Source: Cytophagales bacterium | GTDB taxonomy: Bacteria > Bacteroidota > Bacteroidia > Cytophagales > ES-bin-26 | DNA: 21,607 bases | Assembly (NCBI GenBank): GCA_014379925.1 | Contig: JACMKY010000245.1 | Coordinates: 1-21,607 of the forward strand | Direction: 5' to 3' | Shown here: one piece after another, positions 1 to 6,540 of the stretch | Layout of the letters: the number at the start of each line of letters is the position of its first letter | Numbering within the stretch: the first letter of the stretch is position 1 | Notes under the pieces: model-generated | The model's database searches: none | What the model saw: the letters and a program-made list of their open reading frames with translations, nothing else | What the model was told of the DNA's origin: nothing | Program-made: the position numbers and the translations under genes

Positions 1-82
1 CTGCGTAATTACCCAGCGCCGAATCAGTGATAGCCCGGTTGGCTGGCAGCAGGTCTGTTCACCTACTTTCTATCCGGGGTGG

Positions 83-114
83 CTCCTAAACTCCTAAACT
101 CCTAAACTCATAAA
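83..114. repeat. 8-bp tandem repeat in the leader of the first gene
   Basis: Three perfect copies of CTCCTAAA (83-90, 91-98, 99-106) are followed by one variant, CTCATAAA (107-114), whose last A is the first base of the ATG start. The array fills the region where a ribosome-binding site would lie. A related AAACTCCTAAC occurs at 1138-1148, shortly before the next gene. Copy number could vary by slippage and change the untranslated leader, but no function is shown. Positions 1-82 hold no gene I can support. Confidence 0.8.
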
Positions 115-1061
115 TGGCCGGGGGTACTTCCAACATTGCAATTTACGGGGCGATTGGTGCCAATCTGGCCATCGCCGTTTCCAAGTTCGTGGCGGCCTCC
201 ATTACGGGAAGCTCCGCGATGATTTCTGAGGGCATCCACTCCTTTGTGGATACGGGCAACGGCATGCTGCTGCTGCTGGGTATTCGCCTGAGCAAGCGAA
301 CGGCGGACGTGAAACACCCATTCGGACACGGTAAAGAGCTCTATTTCTGGTCGTTGATCGTGGCCGTATTGATATTCGCCGTTGGCAGTGGCATGTCCTT
401 TTACGAAGGCATTACGCACCTGCAACACCCCAACCCGCTGGAGGATCCCACCTGGAATTACGTCGTGTTGAGCTTGGCCATTGTTTTTGAAACCATTTCC
501 TTCGTCATTGCCCTCCGGGAGTTCGCCAAGGTCAGGGACAAGCGCAAAAGTTACTGGCAAGGCATTCAGGAAAGCAAGGACCCGAGCGTCTTTGCCATCA
601 TCCTCGAGGACCTGGCCGCCCTGCTGGGCCTGGTCATCGCGCTGCTGGGCGTTTTCCTGGGACATCAACTCAACAACCCCTACATTGATGGGGCCGCTTC
701 CATCCTCATCGGGGTGCTGCTGGGAATCGTGGCCGTCATTTTGGTGCTGAAGAGCAAGGCGCTGCTCATTGGCGAAGGGGCCGACCCGGAACTGCTGGGT
801 AACATTCGCCAGCTGGTGGAGGCGGACCCGACCGTGGAGGCAGCGGATATGCCCATGACCATGCACTTTGGCCCGCAGGAAGTGATGCTGGCCCTCAACG
901 TGAAATTCAAGGCGAACCTGGCGGTGGGAGAAGTGGAAATGGGCATTGACCGGCTGGAAGAAATCATCCGCAACCGTCACCCGGAGGTGAAACGAATCTT
1001 CATCGAAGCGCAGTCGCTGTCGGCGAAGCGACTGCAGAAAACGACGTTGGCCAATGGCTGA
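114..1061 (+). CDS. Cation diffusion facilitator transporter, ZnT9/SLC30A9-like
   Basis: This 315-residue protein is a likely inner-membrane divalent-cation exporter of the CDF family. About six hydrophobic segments precede a C-terminal cytoplasmic domain (from about residue 222) of the CDF type. The TM2 motif HSFVD gives H42 and D46, the family metal ligands. The following HPFGHGKE loop (68-75) is also typical. The TM5 region reads LEDLAALLG (164-172) rather than a clean HxxxD or DxxxD, as in the ZnT9-like branch, so site A looks degenerate and the metal cannot be assigned. The ATG at 114 follows directly on the 8-bp repeat. The next gene on the same strand starts 105 bp downstream. The family call is firm. 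Zinc, iron or manganese as substrate is open. Confidence 0.9.
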   Translation: MAGGTSNIAIYGAIGANLAIAVSKFVAASITGSSAMISEGIHSFVDTGNGMLLLLGIRLSKRTADVKHPFGHGKELYFWSLIVAVLIFAVGSGMSFYEGITHLQHPNPLEDPTWNYVVLSLAIVFETISFVIALREFAKVRDKRKSYWQGIQESKDPSVFAIILEDLAALLGLVIALLGVFLGHQLNNPYIDGAASILIGVLLGIVAVILVLKSKALLIGEGADPELLGNIRQLVEADPTVEAADMPMTMHFGPQEVMLALNVKFKANLAVGEVEMGIDRLEEIIRNRHPEVKRIFIEAQSLSAKRLQKTTLANG

Positions 1062-1166
1062 TTTCCATTTTCTGCGGTAATTTACGGGAAAGCGGTGATA
1101 AGTCATCCGTAGTTTGCGGTGCGCATCCCTTAGCCTGAAACTCCTAACTATTCCCTACTTTACTTT

Positions 1167-2159
1167 ATGCAATACACTGAATTAGCCGACAGCGGCGTGA
1201 AAGTTTCATCCATTGCCTTCGGCGCCTGGGCGATCGGGGGCTGGATGTGGGGCGGTGCCGACCGACAGGATGCCCTCAATGCCATCCACAAATCGCTCGA
1301 GCTGGGCATTACTTCCATCGACACGGCCCCCATCTATGGCTTCGGCCTGAGCGAGGAACTGGTGGGCGAAGCCTTGGCCGGCAAACGCCAGCAAGCCCAG
1401 ATCCTGACCAAGTACGGGATGCGTTGGGAAGGTACCAAAGGCAAATTGGCCTTTCAATCCAAGCGCGCCGACGGTTCGCCCGTGGATATTTATAAATACG
1501 CGGGCAAGGAGAGCGTGATCCAGGAGTGCGAAGACAGTTTGCGCCGTCTCCGCACCGACTACATCGACCTGTACCAGATTCACTGGCCGGACGTGACCAC
1601 GCCCGTTGAAGAGACGATGGAAGCCATCGATCAATTGCTCAAACAGGGCAAGGTCCGGGCATCGGGGGTGTGTAATTTTTCGGCAGATCAGATGAAGGCG
1701 GCCGAAAAAGTGGTGAAACAGGCCACTGATCAGGTGCCGTACAGCATGGTGGAGCGAAAAATCGAGCGCGACGTGGTGCCCTACTGCCTCGAGACCGGCA
1801 AAGGCATTCTGGCTTACAGCCCCCTGCAACGCGGCTTGCTGACGGGCAAGATTACGGACGACTATCTCTTTGAACCGGATGACCACCGCCCCAACACGCC
1901 TCCCTTCAAACCCGAAAACCGCCGCCGGATCAACGCCTTCCTGGATACGCTTCGCCCGATGGCCGAACAGTACGGAGTTACCTTGGCGCAACTGGTCATC
2001 AATTGGACGGTTCAGCAGCCCGCCGTGGCCGTGGCACTGGTGGGAGCCCGTGATCCGGGGCAAGTGGAAGAAAACGCCAAGTCCCTCGATTTTAAACTGA
2101 CCCCGGATGAAATCAAACAGATCAACGAGCGGTTGGACGGGGTGAAGATGGGTACGTAA
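1167..2159 (+). CDS. Aldo/keto reductase
   Basis: This 330-residue protein is an NADP(H)-dependent aldo/keto reductase with the complete (beta/alpha)8 family signature. The catalytic tetrad is visible as D52, Y57 (in APIYG), K82 (in LTKYG) and H139 (in YQIHWPD). The typical C-terminal cofactor-binding stretch is also present (PAVAVALVGARDPGQVEEN). The length is normal. The substrate cannot be told from sequence; related bacterial proteins reduce small aldehydes, ketones or sugars. The ATG at 1167 is preceded by an AT-rich leader (about 1140-1166) without a Shine-Dalgarno sequence. The gene converges on the minus-strand oxidoreductase that ends at 2198, with only 38 bp between them and no obvious terminator. 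Confidence 0.93.
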   Translation: MQYTELADSGVKVSSIAFGAWAIGGWMWGGADRQDALNAIHKSLELGITSIDTAPIYGFGLSEELVGEALAGKRQQAQILTKYGMRWEGTKGKLAFQSKRADGSPVDIYKYAGKESVIQECEDSLRRLRTDYIDLYQIHWPDVTTPVEETMEAIDQLLKQGKVRASGVCNFSADQMKAAEKVVKQATDQVPYSMVERKIERDVVPYCLETGKGILAYSPLQRGLLTGKITDDYLFEPDDHRPNTPPFKPENRRRINAFLDTLRPMAEQYGVTLAQLVINWTVQQPAVAVALVGARDPGQVEENAKSLDFKLTPDEIKQINERLDGVKMGT

Positions 2160-2197
2160 GCGGACCCTTTCTTTGCGATGGATGGGCCACCAGACCC

Positions 2198-3205
2198 CTA
2201 TTCGGCGGCCACCCGGAGGAGGAGCTTGCCGAAGTTTTCGCCCTTGAACAGTTTGAGCAACGTTTCCGGAAACGTGTCCAAACCATCCACGATGTCTTCG
2301 CGGTGGTGAAGCTTGCCCTCCCGCATCCACTGCATCATCTGGCGGGCGGCCTCGCCATAACGGGGCGCGTTGTCAAATACCACGATGCCTTCCATCCGCG
2401 CCCGGTTCACCAGCAGCGACAGATAATTGCTGGGACCCTTCACGGGCGCCGTGGCGTTGTACTGCGAAATGGCTCCGCAGATCACGATGCGGGCTTTGCG
2501 GTTGATCAGGGTCAGCACCGTATCCAGGACATCACCCCCTACGTTGTCGAAGTACACGTCCACGCCGCCGGGGCAAGCCGTCTTCAATTCCTGCCGCAGG
2601 TCGCCGGTTTTGTAATCCACGCAGGCATCGAAGCCGAGTTCTTCTACCGCGTAGCGGCACTTGCGGTTACCCCCGGCAATGCCGACCACGCGACACCCTT
2701 TGAGCTTGGCAATCTGGCCGACCACACTCCCCACGGCACCCGCCGCGCCCGACACGACCAGCGTTTCGCCTTCCTTGGGCTGACCCGTGTCCAGCAAGCC
2801 GAAGTAAGCGGTCATTCCCGGCATCCCCAACGTACCCAAGTAGGCCGGTAGGGGCGCGGTGGCCACATCCACTTTCGTCAGGCCTTTCCCGTCGGAAAGC
2901 GCGTATTCCTGTACCCCCGAGCCACCCGTTACGTAATCGCCCACCGCGAAGTCAGGGTGATTGGAAGCAATGACTTTTCCCGCCGTGCCGGCCCGCATGA
3001 CTTCTCCCAATCCGACGGGTGGAATGTAGGACTTCCCGGCGTTCATCCAGCCGCGCATGGCCGGATCGAGGGAAATGTAGAGCGTCCGGACGAGCACTTC
3101 GGCGGGACCGGGCGTAGGAATGGGTTCGGTGGTAAATTGCCAGTCACTGCGTGTGGGCATTCCCACGGGACGGGCGGCCAAACGGATTTGGTGGTTGAGG
3201 GTCAT
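2198..3205 (-). CDS. Zinc-free MDR-family NADP-dependent oxidoreductase (CurA/YncB-like)
   Basis: This is a 335-residue medium-chain dehydrogenase/reductase of the leukotriene B4 12-hydroxydehydrogenase / CurA type. It probably reduces alkenals, alkenones or similar electrophiles with NADPH. The GroES-like N-terminus contains LYISLDPAMRGWM, a family hallmark. The Rossmann domain contains VSGAAGAVGSVVGQIAK (AxxGxxG loop) and then YFDNVGG. No zinc-ligand cysteines are visible. The reading frame is open upstream to 3328, but homology begins at MTLNHQIRLAARP, so I place the start at the ATG 3203-3205. The gene is transcribed away from a strong terminator at 3317-3365 and so probably has its own promoter in 3206-3316. 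Confidence 0.9.
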   Translation of the reverse strand: MTLNHQIRLAARPVGMPTRSDWQFTTEPIPTPGPAEVLVRTLYISLDPAMRGWMNAGKSYIPPVGLGEVMRAGTAGKVIASNHPDFAVGDYVTGGSGVQEYALSDGKGLTKVDVATAPLPAYLGTLGMPGMTAYFGLLDTGQPKEGETLVVSGAAGAVGSVVGQIAKLKGCRVVGIAGGNRKCRYAVEELGFDACVDYKTGDLRQELKTACPGGVDVYFDNVGGDVLDTVLTLINRKARIVICGAISQYNATAPVKGPSNYLSLLVNRARMEGIVVFDNAPRYGEAARQMMQWMREGKLHHREDIVDGLDTFPETLLKLFKGENFGKLLLRVAAE

Positions 3206-3316
3206 GGGTCGGTTTTGTCGGGTAAATCGGGGGTGGCAAGGCAAGTGTTTGCTCATTCCAAAAAAACGGTTCGGAAACTGCCCGGAACGGGCCGCGTTGC
3301 AGCCGCTGCCTACGAC

Positions 3317-3365
3317 AAAAAGCGGCAAACGGGCGACGAACCAAAGTTCGCCGCCCGTTTGCCGC
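3317..3365 (-). terminator. Rho-independent terminator of the 3382-3762 gene
   Basis: A 19-bp stem with one mismatch (arms 3322-3340 and 3347-3365) closes a 6-base loop, CCAAAG. On the minus strand the stem is followed at once by five T (3321-3317). It begins 16 bp after the stop codon of the minus-strand gene ending at 3382. The rest of the 176-bp gap 3206-3381 shows no gene. Confidence 0.85.
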
Positions 3366-3381
3366 CCGCAAAGCGAAGAAA

Positions 3382-3762
3382 CTAAGCCCGGGATTTCTCC
3401 CCGGCTTTTTGAAATTCTACGGCTTCCTTCACGGTGCGTTCACTTCCCGTATCCGGGTCCTGGTACGTACGGTCGCGCACGACGATGGACAAATGCTTCT
3501 TCAGCAGGGCATCGGTGTTCACTTCCGCGCCCTCCTCAATGGGCACCGCCACCGTTTCAAATAAACTTACGATGCCCGCCATGCCGGGATCGGTCAGGTA
3601 GAAGCGGCTGGTGATGTATCCGTCTTCATTTTCGAATCGGCAGGAAAAAAAGGGCGTTCCTTTGTACTCACTTTTGCCTTCCGTGACGTCCGTAATGGCT
3701 ACCTCGTGCCTTCCGTTCTCCAGGAAAGCCTTGTCTTGTCCTTCTTCAATTTTGATTTTCAT
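3382..3762 (-). CDS. Small conserved hypothetical protein, possibly DUF669-like
   Basis: This is a 126-residue acidic soluble protein without signal peptide or membrane segment. I do not recognise it with certainty. Its layout recalls phage-type DUF669 / single-strand-binding-like proteins: an N-terminal strand (MKIKIEEGQDKAFLENG), a turn KSEYKGTPFFSCRFEN, then GYITSRFYLTD and a C-terminal strand SIVVRDRTY. That resemblance is by eye only. The frame is open upstream to 3816, but the ATG at 3760-3762 gives the natural N-terminus; the extension is low-complexity-like and overlaps a promoter-like stretch. The gene is a single transcription unit closed by the hairpin at 3317-3365. It sits among oxidoreductase genes, which gives no functional hint. 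Confidence 0.7.
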   Translation of the reverse strand: MKIKIEEGQDKAFLENGRHEVAITDVTEGKSEYKGTPFFSCRFENEDGYITSRFYLTDPGMAGIVSLFETVAVPIEEGAEVNTDALLKKHLSIVVRDRTYQDPDTGSERTVKEAVEFQKAGEKSRA

Positions 3763-3796
3763 CGGTAAATGGGTAAGAAGATGAATGACCGGGTGT

Positions 3797-3823
3797 TGAA
3801 AATAAACCGGGTCCACCGGGCAA
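3797..3823 (-). promoter_or_regulatory. Possible Bacteroidota-type promoter for the 3382-3762 gene
   Basis: On the minus strand a TTG (3823-3821) is followed after 16 bases by TATTTTCA (3804-3797). This matches TAnnTTTG only in its first four fixed bases. It lies about 35 bp before the ATG at 3762. The match is weak and the spacing is shorter than the usual 19-21 bp. Confidence 0.25.
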
Positions 3824-3854
3824 TTGTTTGGTCGCCGGGCGCTACGGATTGTCC

Positions 3855-4940
3855 CTATAGGCCGGCTCCCGTTTGCCCTTCTCCGTTTGGGGCAGTAGCC
3901 GGTTCCGGATCGTTGCCGGGCATCTCATTGTTTGCCGCCGCCGCCTCGTCGGTCAGGCGAGTCAGTCCCGACTGGGAGCGCGGGCTTTCGCTTTGGTGTC
4001 CCCGCTTCCGCTGGTTGTCCATCCCATCGGCCGCGGGACCGGGCAGGAAACGGTTGATCAGCATCAGGGCATCGGCCGTAAATTCCGGAAATAATTCATT
4101 TACCACCGAAGCAACTTTGGCCGGTACGGTGATGACCAACTCCGCGTCGCCGTGCCGGAGCGCACCGATGATCTGGTTGGCCGCGTCTTCGGCCGTGGCG
4201 GACAGCAGTGGGATGGAATCGCCAATCTTAAACCAGGCGTACTCCGGCCGGTGCTGGCCCTTCACGACTACGTTGCGGGGGCTGCCCGTGCGAATCAAAC
4301 CCGGACAAACCGTGGTGACCAGTATCCCATCCTTGCCCAATTCCGAACGAAATCCCTTCGAGAGGCCCACCAGGGCAAATTTGCTGGCACAATAGGGGAC
4401 CAAGTGAGGCGCGCTTACCTTCCCACCGAAAGACGACACGTTGACGATCCGGCCGGCCTGGCGGCGTTGCATCCCGGGAATGACGGCCAGCATCGTGTAG
4501 AGAGGAGCAAAAAAATGGGTTTGCATGGCTTCCTCGTATTCCCGCAACGCCATGTTCTCCGTGGGGCCCACCTGAATGACCCCCGCGTTGTTGATCAGAA
4601 CATCGATGGAGCCGTAGTGTTCGCCAACGCGGCCGACCATTTCCACCACCTCCGACTGTACCGTCACGTCGCACGTCACCGCGAAAACCTCGGCACCCCG
4701 TTGGGTTAAATCCCGCTCGGCGCGCGCCAGCTCCGCCGCATCACGGGCGCAAATGGCCAGGCGGGCTCCCTGTTGGGCCAATTGGCGCGCAACAACCAAT
4801 CCCAGCCCGCGTGAACCGCCCGTGATCAGTACCGTTTTGTTCCGTAATTCGTAAAACCGGGTATTTCGTACGATGGCCCTGGTAGCCAGTAATGCACCCG
4901 CTCCGGCGGCCAGACGCCACCATCCTTTGTTGTTTGCCAT
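3855..4940 (-). CDS. SDR-family oxidoreductase with N-terminal membrane segment
   Basis: This 361-residue short-chain dehydrogenase/reductase has a classical catalytic core. The NAD(P)-binding loop is TGGSRGLG (40-47), the structural motif is NNAG (117-120), and the catalytic residues are S170, Y183 and K187 (YCASK). An N-terminal hydrophobic stretch (about 7-25, RLAAGAGALLATRAIV) lies before the core, which suggests membrane attachment. After about residue 310 comes a 50-residue polar tail rich in Gly, Pro, Glu and Ala that looks disordered and is not part of the SDR fold. The RTGSPRNVVVKGQH segment replaces the usual substrate loop. The substrate is unknown; this branch is often annotated as a ketoreductase. 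The ATG at 4940 leaves 93 bp to the preceding gene on this strand. Confidence 0.88.
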   Translation of the reverse strand: MANNKGWWRLAAGAGALLATRAIVRNTRFYELRNKTVLITGGSRGLGLVVARQLAQQGARLAICARDAAELARAERDLTQRGAEVFAVTCDVTVQSEVVEMVGRVGEHYGSIDVLINNAGVIQVGPTENMALREYEEAMQTHFFAPLYTMLAVIPGMQRRQAGRIVNVSSFGGKVSAPHLVPYCASKFALVGLSKGFRSELGKDGILVTTVCPGLIRTGSPRNVVVKGQHRPEYAWFKIGDSIPLLSATAEDAANQIIGALRHGDAELVITVPAKVASVVNELFPEFTADALMLINRFLPGPAADGMDNQRKRGHQSESPRSQSGLTRLTDEAAAANNEMPGNDPEPATAPNGEGQTGAGL

Positions 4941-4974
4941 CGTTGAGTAAACCCTGGATTAATTCGGAGAAGGC

Positions 4975-5018
4975 CCCATTCCACCACGGACAGTACAGCT
5001 ACCCGTCAGTGGAATGGG
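4975..5018. repeat. Stem-loop between the coiled-coil gene and the SDR gene
   Basis: A 10-bp inverted repeat, CCCATTCCAC (4975-4984) and GTGGAATGGG (5009-5018), has a secondary inner pairing (ACGG/CCGT). It lies 16 bp after the stop of the minus-strand gene at 5034. No T-run follows on either strand, so it may stop or stabilise transcript ends but is not a textbook terminator. Confidence 0.55.
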
Positions 5019-5033
5019 ACCAGAAGGAAGCAG

Positions 5034-5480
5034 TTAGTTGCCGTTCGCGGCGGCTTTCTTCGCTTGTTCGGCTTGTTTATCGGCCTTCTTGCGCGCGGAC
5101 TGCGCTCTCTTTTCGGCTTTGGAGGCTTTTTTCGCTTCACTGGCAACCGACTTGGCTTCCTTCTCTTCGCGACGGGCTTCCTTCAACTTGTCATTGCTTT
5201 CTTTTTGAAGGTCATTCATATTGTTTGTCCGGTCCTCGTTCCGCTGCGTATCCTGCTTTTGCAGACTGGCATCTTGCTTGGAGGCCTCCTTCAACCGGTC
5301 TTCTTCTTGCTTGGCTGATTCCTTCTGACGTTTGGCTTCGTCCTTGGCGGCTTTTTTCTCGGCTTTCTGCTGCTCCTTGCTGCTTACTGGGGTAGTCGAG
5401 GTAGTTTGGGCAAACGAGTGGCTGGTGACGAGCAACGCTGCACCCGCGCAAAAAGCGATAAACGCGATCCTGGTTTTCAT
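5034..5480 (-). CDS. Secreted Lys/Ala/Glu-rich coiled-coil protein
   Basis: This 148-residue protein has a clear signal peptide: positive MKTR, a hydrophobic core 5-20, and probable cleavage after SFA (residue 24). The mature part is almost entirely charged helix, with repeats of the type KEAK, KKAAKDEAKRQKE and EEKEAKSVASEAKKASKAEKRAQ. This implies a long coiled coil or an extended periplasmic or cell-surface helix. It lacks a C-terminal sorting domain and a lipobox. No enzymatic motif is present and I do not recognise a family; such low-complexity sequences resemble many unrelated proteins. The ATG at 5480 is followed directly by the signal sequence. The gene stands alone, between a stem-loop (4975-5018) and the twin-hairpin element (5521-5628). 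Confidence 0.75.
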   Translation of the reverse strand: MKTRIAFIAFCAGAALLVTSHSFAQTTSTTPVSSKEQQKAEKKAAKDEAKRQKESAKQEEDRLKEASKQDASLQKQDTQRNEDRTNNMNDLQKESNDKLKEARREEKEAKSVASEAKKASKAEKRAQSARKKADKQAEQAKKAAANGN

Positions 5481-5520
5481 AAGTCTAATTTTTTAAGTTA
5501 GGGAAATAGTTACAATTCAC

Positions 5521-5628
5521 TGCTTTGGAAAGGAAATAACTGGAATAATTGTTGGTCGAGATTTGCAATCTCGACCTTCTGAGCGGCGGATTTGCAATCC
5601 GCTTTTTTAAAACTTACTTTCCAAAGCA
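5521..5628. repeat. REP-like element: two hairpins with a shared loop inside an inverted repeat
   Basis: Hairpin 1 has arms GGTCGAGATT (5554-5563) and AATCTCGACC (5567-5576). Hairpin 2 has arms GCGGATT (5586-5592) and AATCCGC (5596-5602), followed by six T (5603-5608). Both have the loop TGC and the common core GATTTGCAATC. The pair is flanked by a perfect 12-bp inverted repeat, TGCTTTGGAAAG (5521-5532) and CTTTCCAAAGCA (5617-5628). This resembles dispersed REP/BIME-type sequences. The 238-bp gap 5481-5718 holds no gene. Confidence 0.75.
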
Positions 5629-5718
5629 CTACCTTTTACGTAGAGACTGGAAAAATGGGTGCGAATCCCGCAAAAGAAGGTTGGTTCGTTTCCCCGGCCC
5701 TGGCCAGGAGCGCCACCC

Positions 5719-6540
5719 TTACAGAAGAAAATCCCGAATGAGTTCGGCAACCCGCGCGGGAGACTCCAGCGGCAAGAGGTGTCCCGTCTCCGGTACGACG
5801 ATCAGCCGGGCATTTGGCAAACGGTCCACTACTTCCCGCTGCTGCACGGCGCGGGGCAGCACCGGGTCTCCCTCACCCACCATCACCAACGTCGGTACGT
5901 TGATTTGAGCCACGCGGGCCGCAATATCTTCGTAACTGCCTTTTTCCAACCAGGCGAGCCAAGCCTCCGGCGAGGTACGCCGGTGGTCCCGGACCAGTTG
6001 TTCCAGCGCGGGCTCGTCCAACGGCTGCGAGGTGATCTGGCGCGCGTTTTCCAGGATGGCTTCCCGTTGGCCGTACGACGCGATCAGCCGACGGCGGCTC
6101 TCCTCCGGGATCGGCTCGGGCGTGGGGGGCGACGGGGCCAGCAGCACGAGCGACGCCAATCCGACCGGATTACGGGCCGCCAAGGCCAGTGCAACTTTGC
6201 CACCCATCGAATGTCCGATGAGCACGTACCGGGCAAGACCCAGGTAGCGGATCAAAGCAGCCACGTCGTCGGCCATGGCATCCACGGTGAAAACCTGGGG
6301 TGCACTGGAATCGCCGAATCCCCGGAGGTCGGGGGCTACGCAGCGGTAGCGGTCCGACAAGTGGTCGGTGAATGCCGACCAGGATTGGGAAGAGCCGCCG
6401 AAGTAGTGCAGGAGTACCAGCGTGGTTTCCCCCGTTCCGCGCGCTTCCACGTGCAGGCTAACGCCGTTTGTTTCGTATTTCACGCGTAACGTCTTATTGG
6501 TTAATGAGATACAACCATTGGTGATTGCCTTCTTGCTCAT
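5719..6540 (-). CDS. Alpha/beta hydrolase
   Basis: This 273-residue alpha/beta-hydrolase fold protein has a complete triad: nucleophile S111 in GHSMGG, acid D225 in GEGDPVLP and H254 in ETGHLLP. The oxyanion-hole region is LLHYFGGSSQSW (43-54). It lacks a signal peptide and is probably cytoplasmic. The start is the ATG at 6538-6540, which overlaps the stop codon of the GMC flavoprotein by one base (TGATG), so the two are translationally coupled. A TTG one codon upstream is the only other close option. The context suggests, as inference only, that it opens a lactone or ester produced by the adjacent dehydrogenase. From the fold alone it could equally be an esterase, haloperoxidase-like protein or epoxide hydrolase relative. 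Confidence 0.88.
   Translation of the reverse strand: MSKKAITNGCISLTNKTLRVKYETNGVSLHVEARGTGETTLVLLHYFGGSSQSWSAFTDHLSDRYRCVAPDLRGFGDSSAPQVFTVDAMADDVAALIRYLGLARYVLIGHSMGGKVALALAARNPVGLASLVLLAPSPPTPEPIPEESRRRLIASYGQREAILENARQITSQPLDEPALEQLVRDHRRTSPEAWLAWLEKGSYEDIAARVAQINVPTLVMVGEGDPVLPRAVQQREVVDRLPNARLIVVPETGHLLPLESPARVAELIRDFLL

Noticed and set aside
1..30. End of an upstream gene (LRNYPAPNQ then stop)
   Set aside because: Nine residues are too few to recognise or support a gene.
1206..2330. 374-codon open frame on the minus strand
   Set aside because: It is a mirror frame of the aldo/keto reductase, which carries the complete catalytic tetrad.
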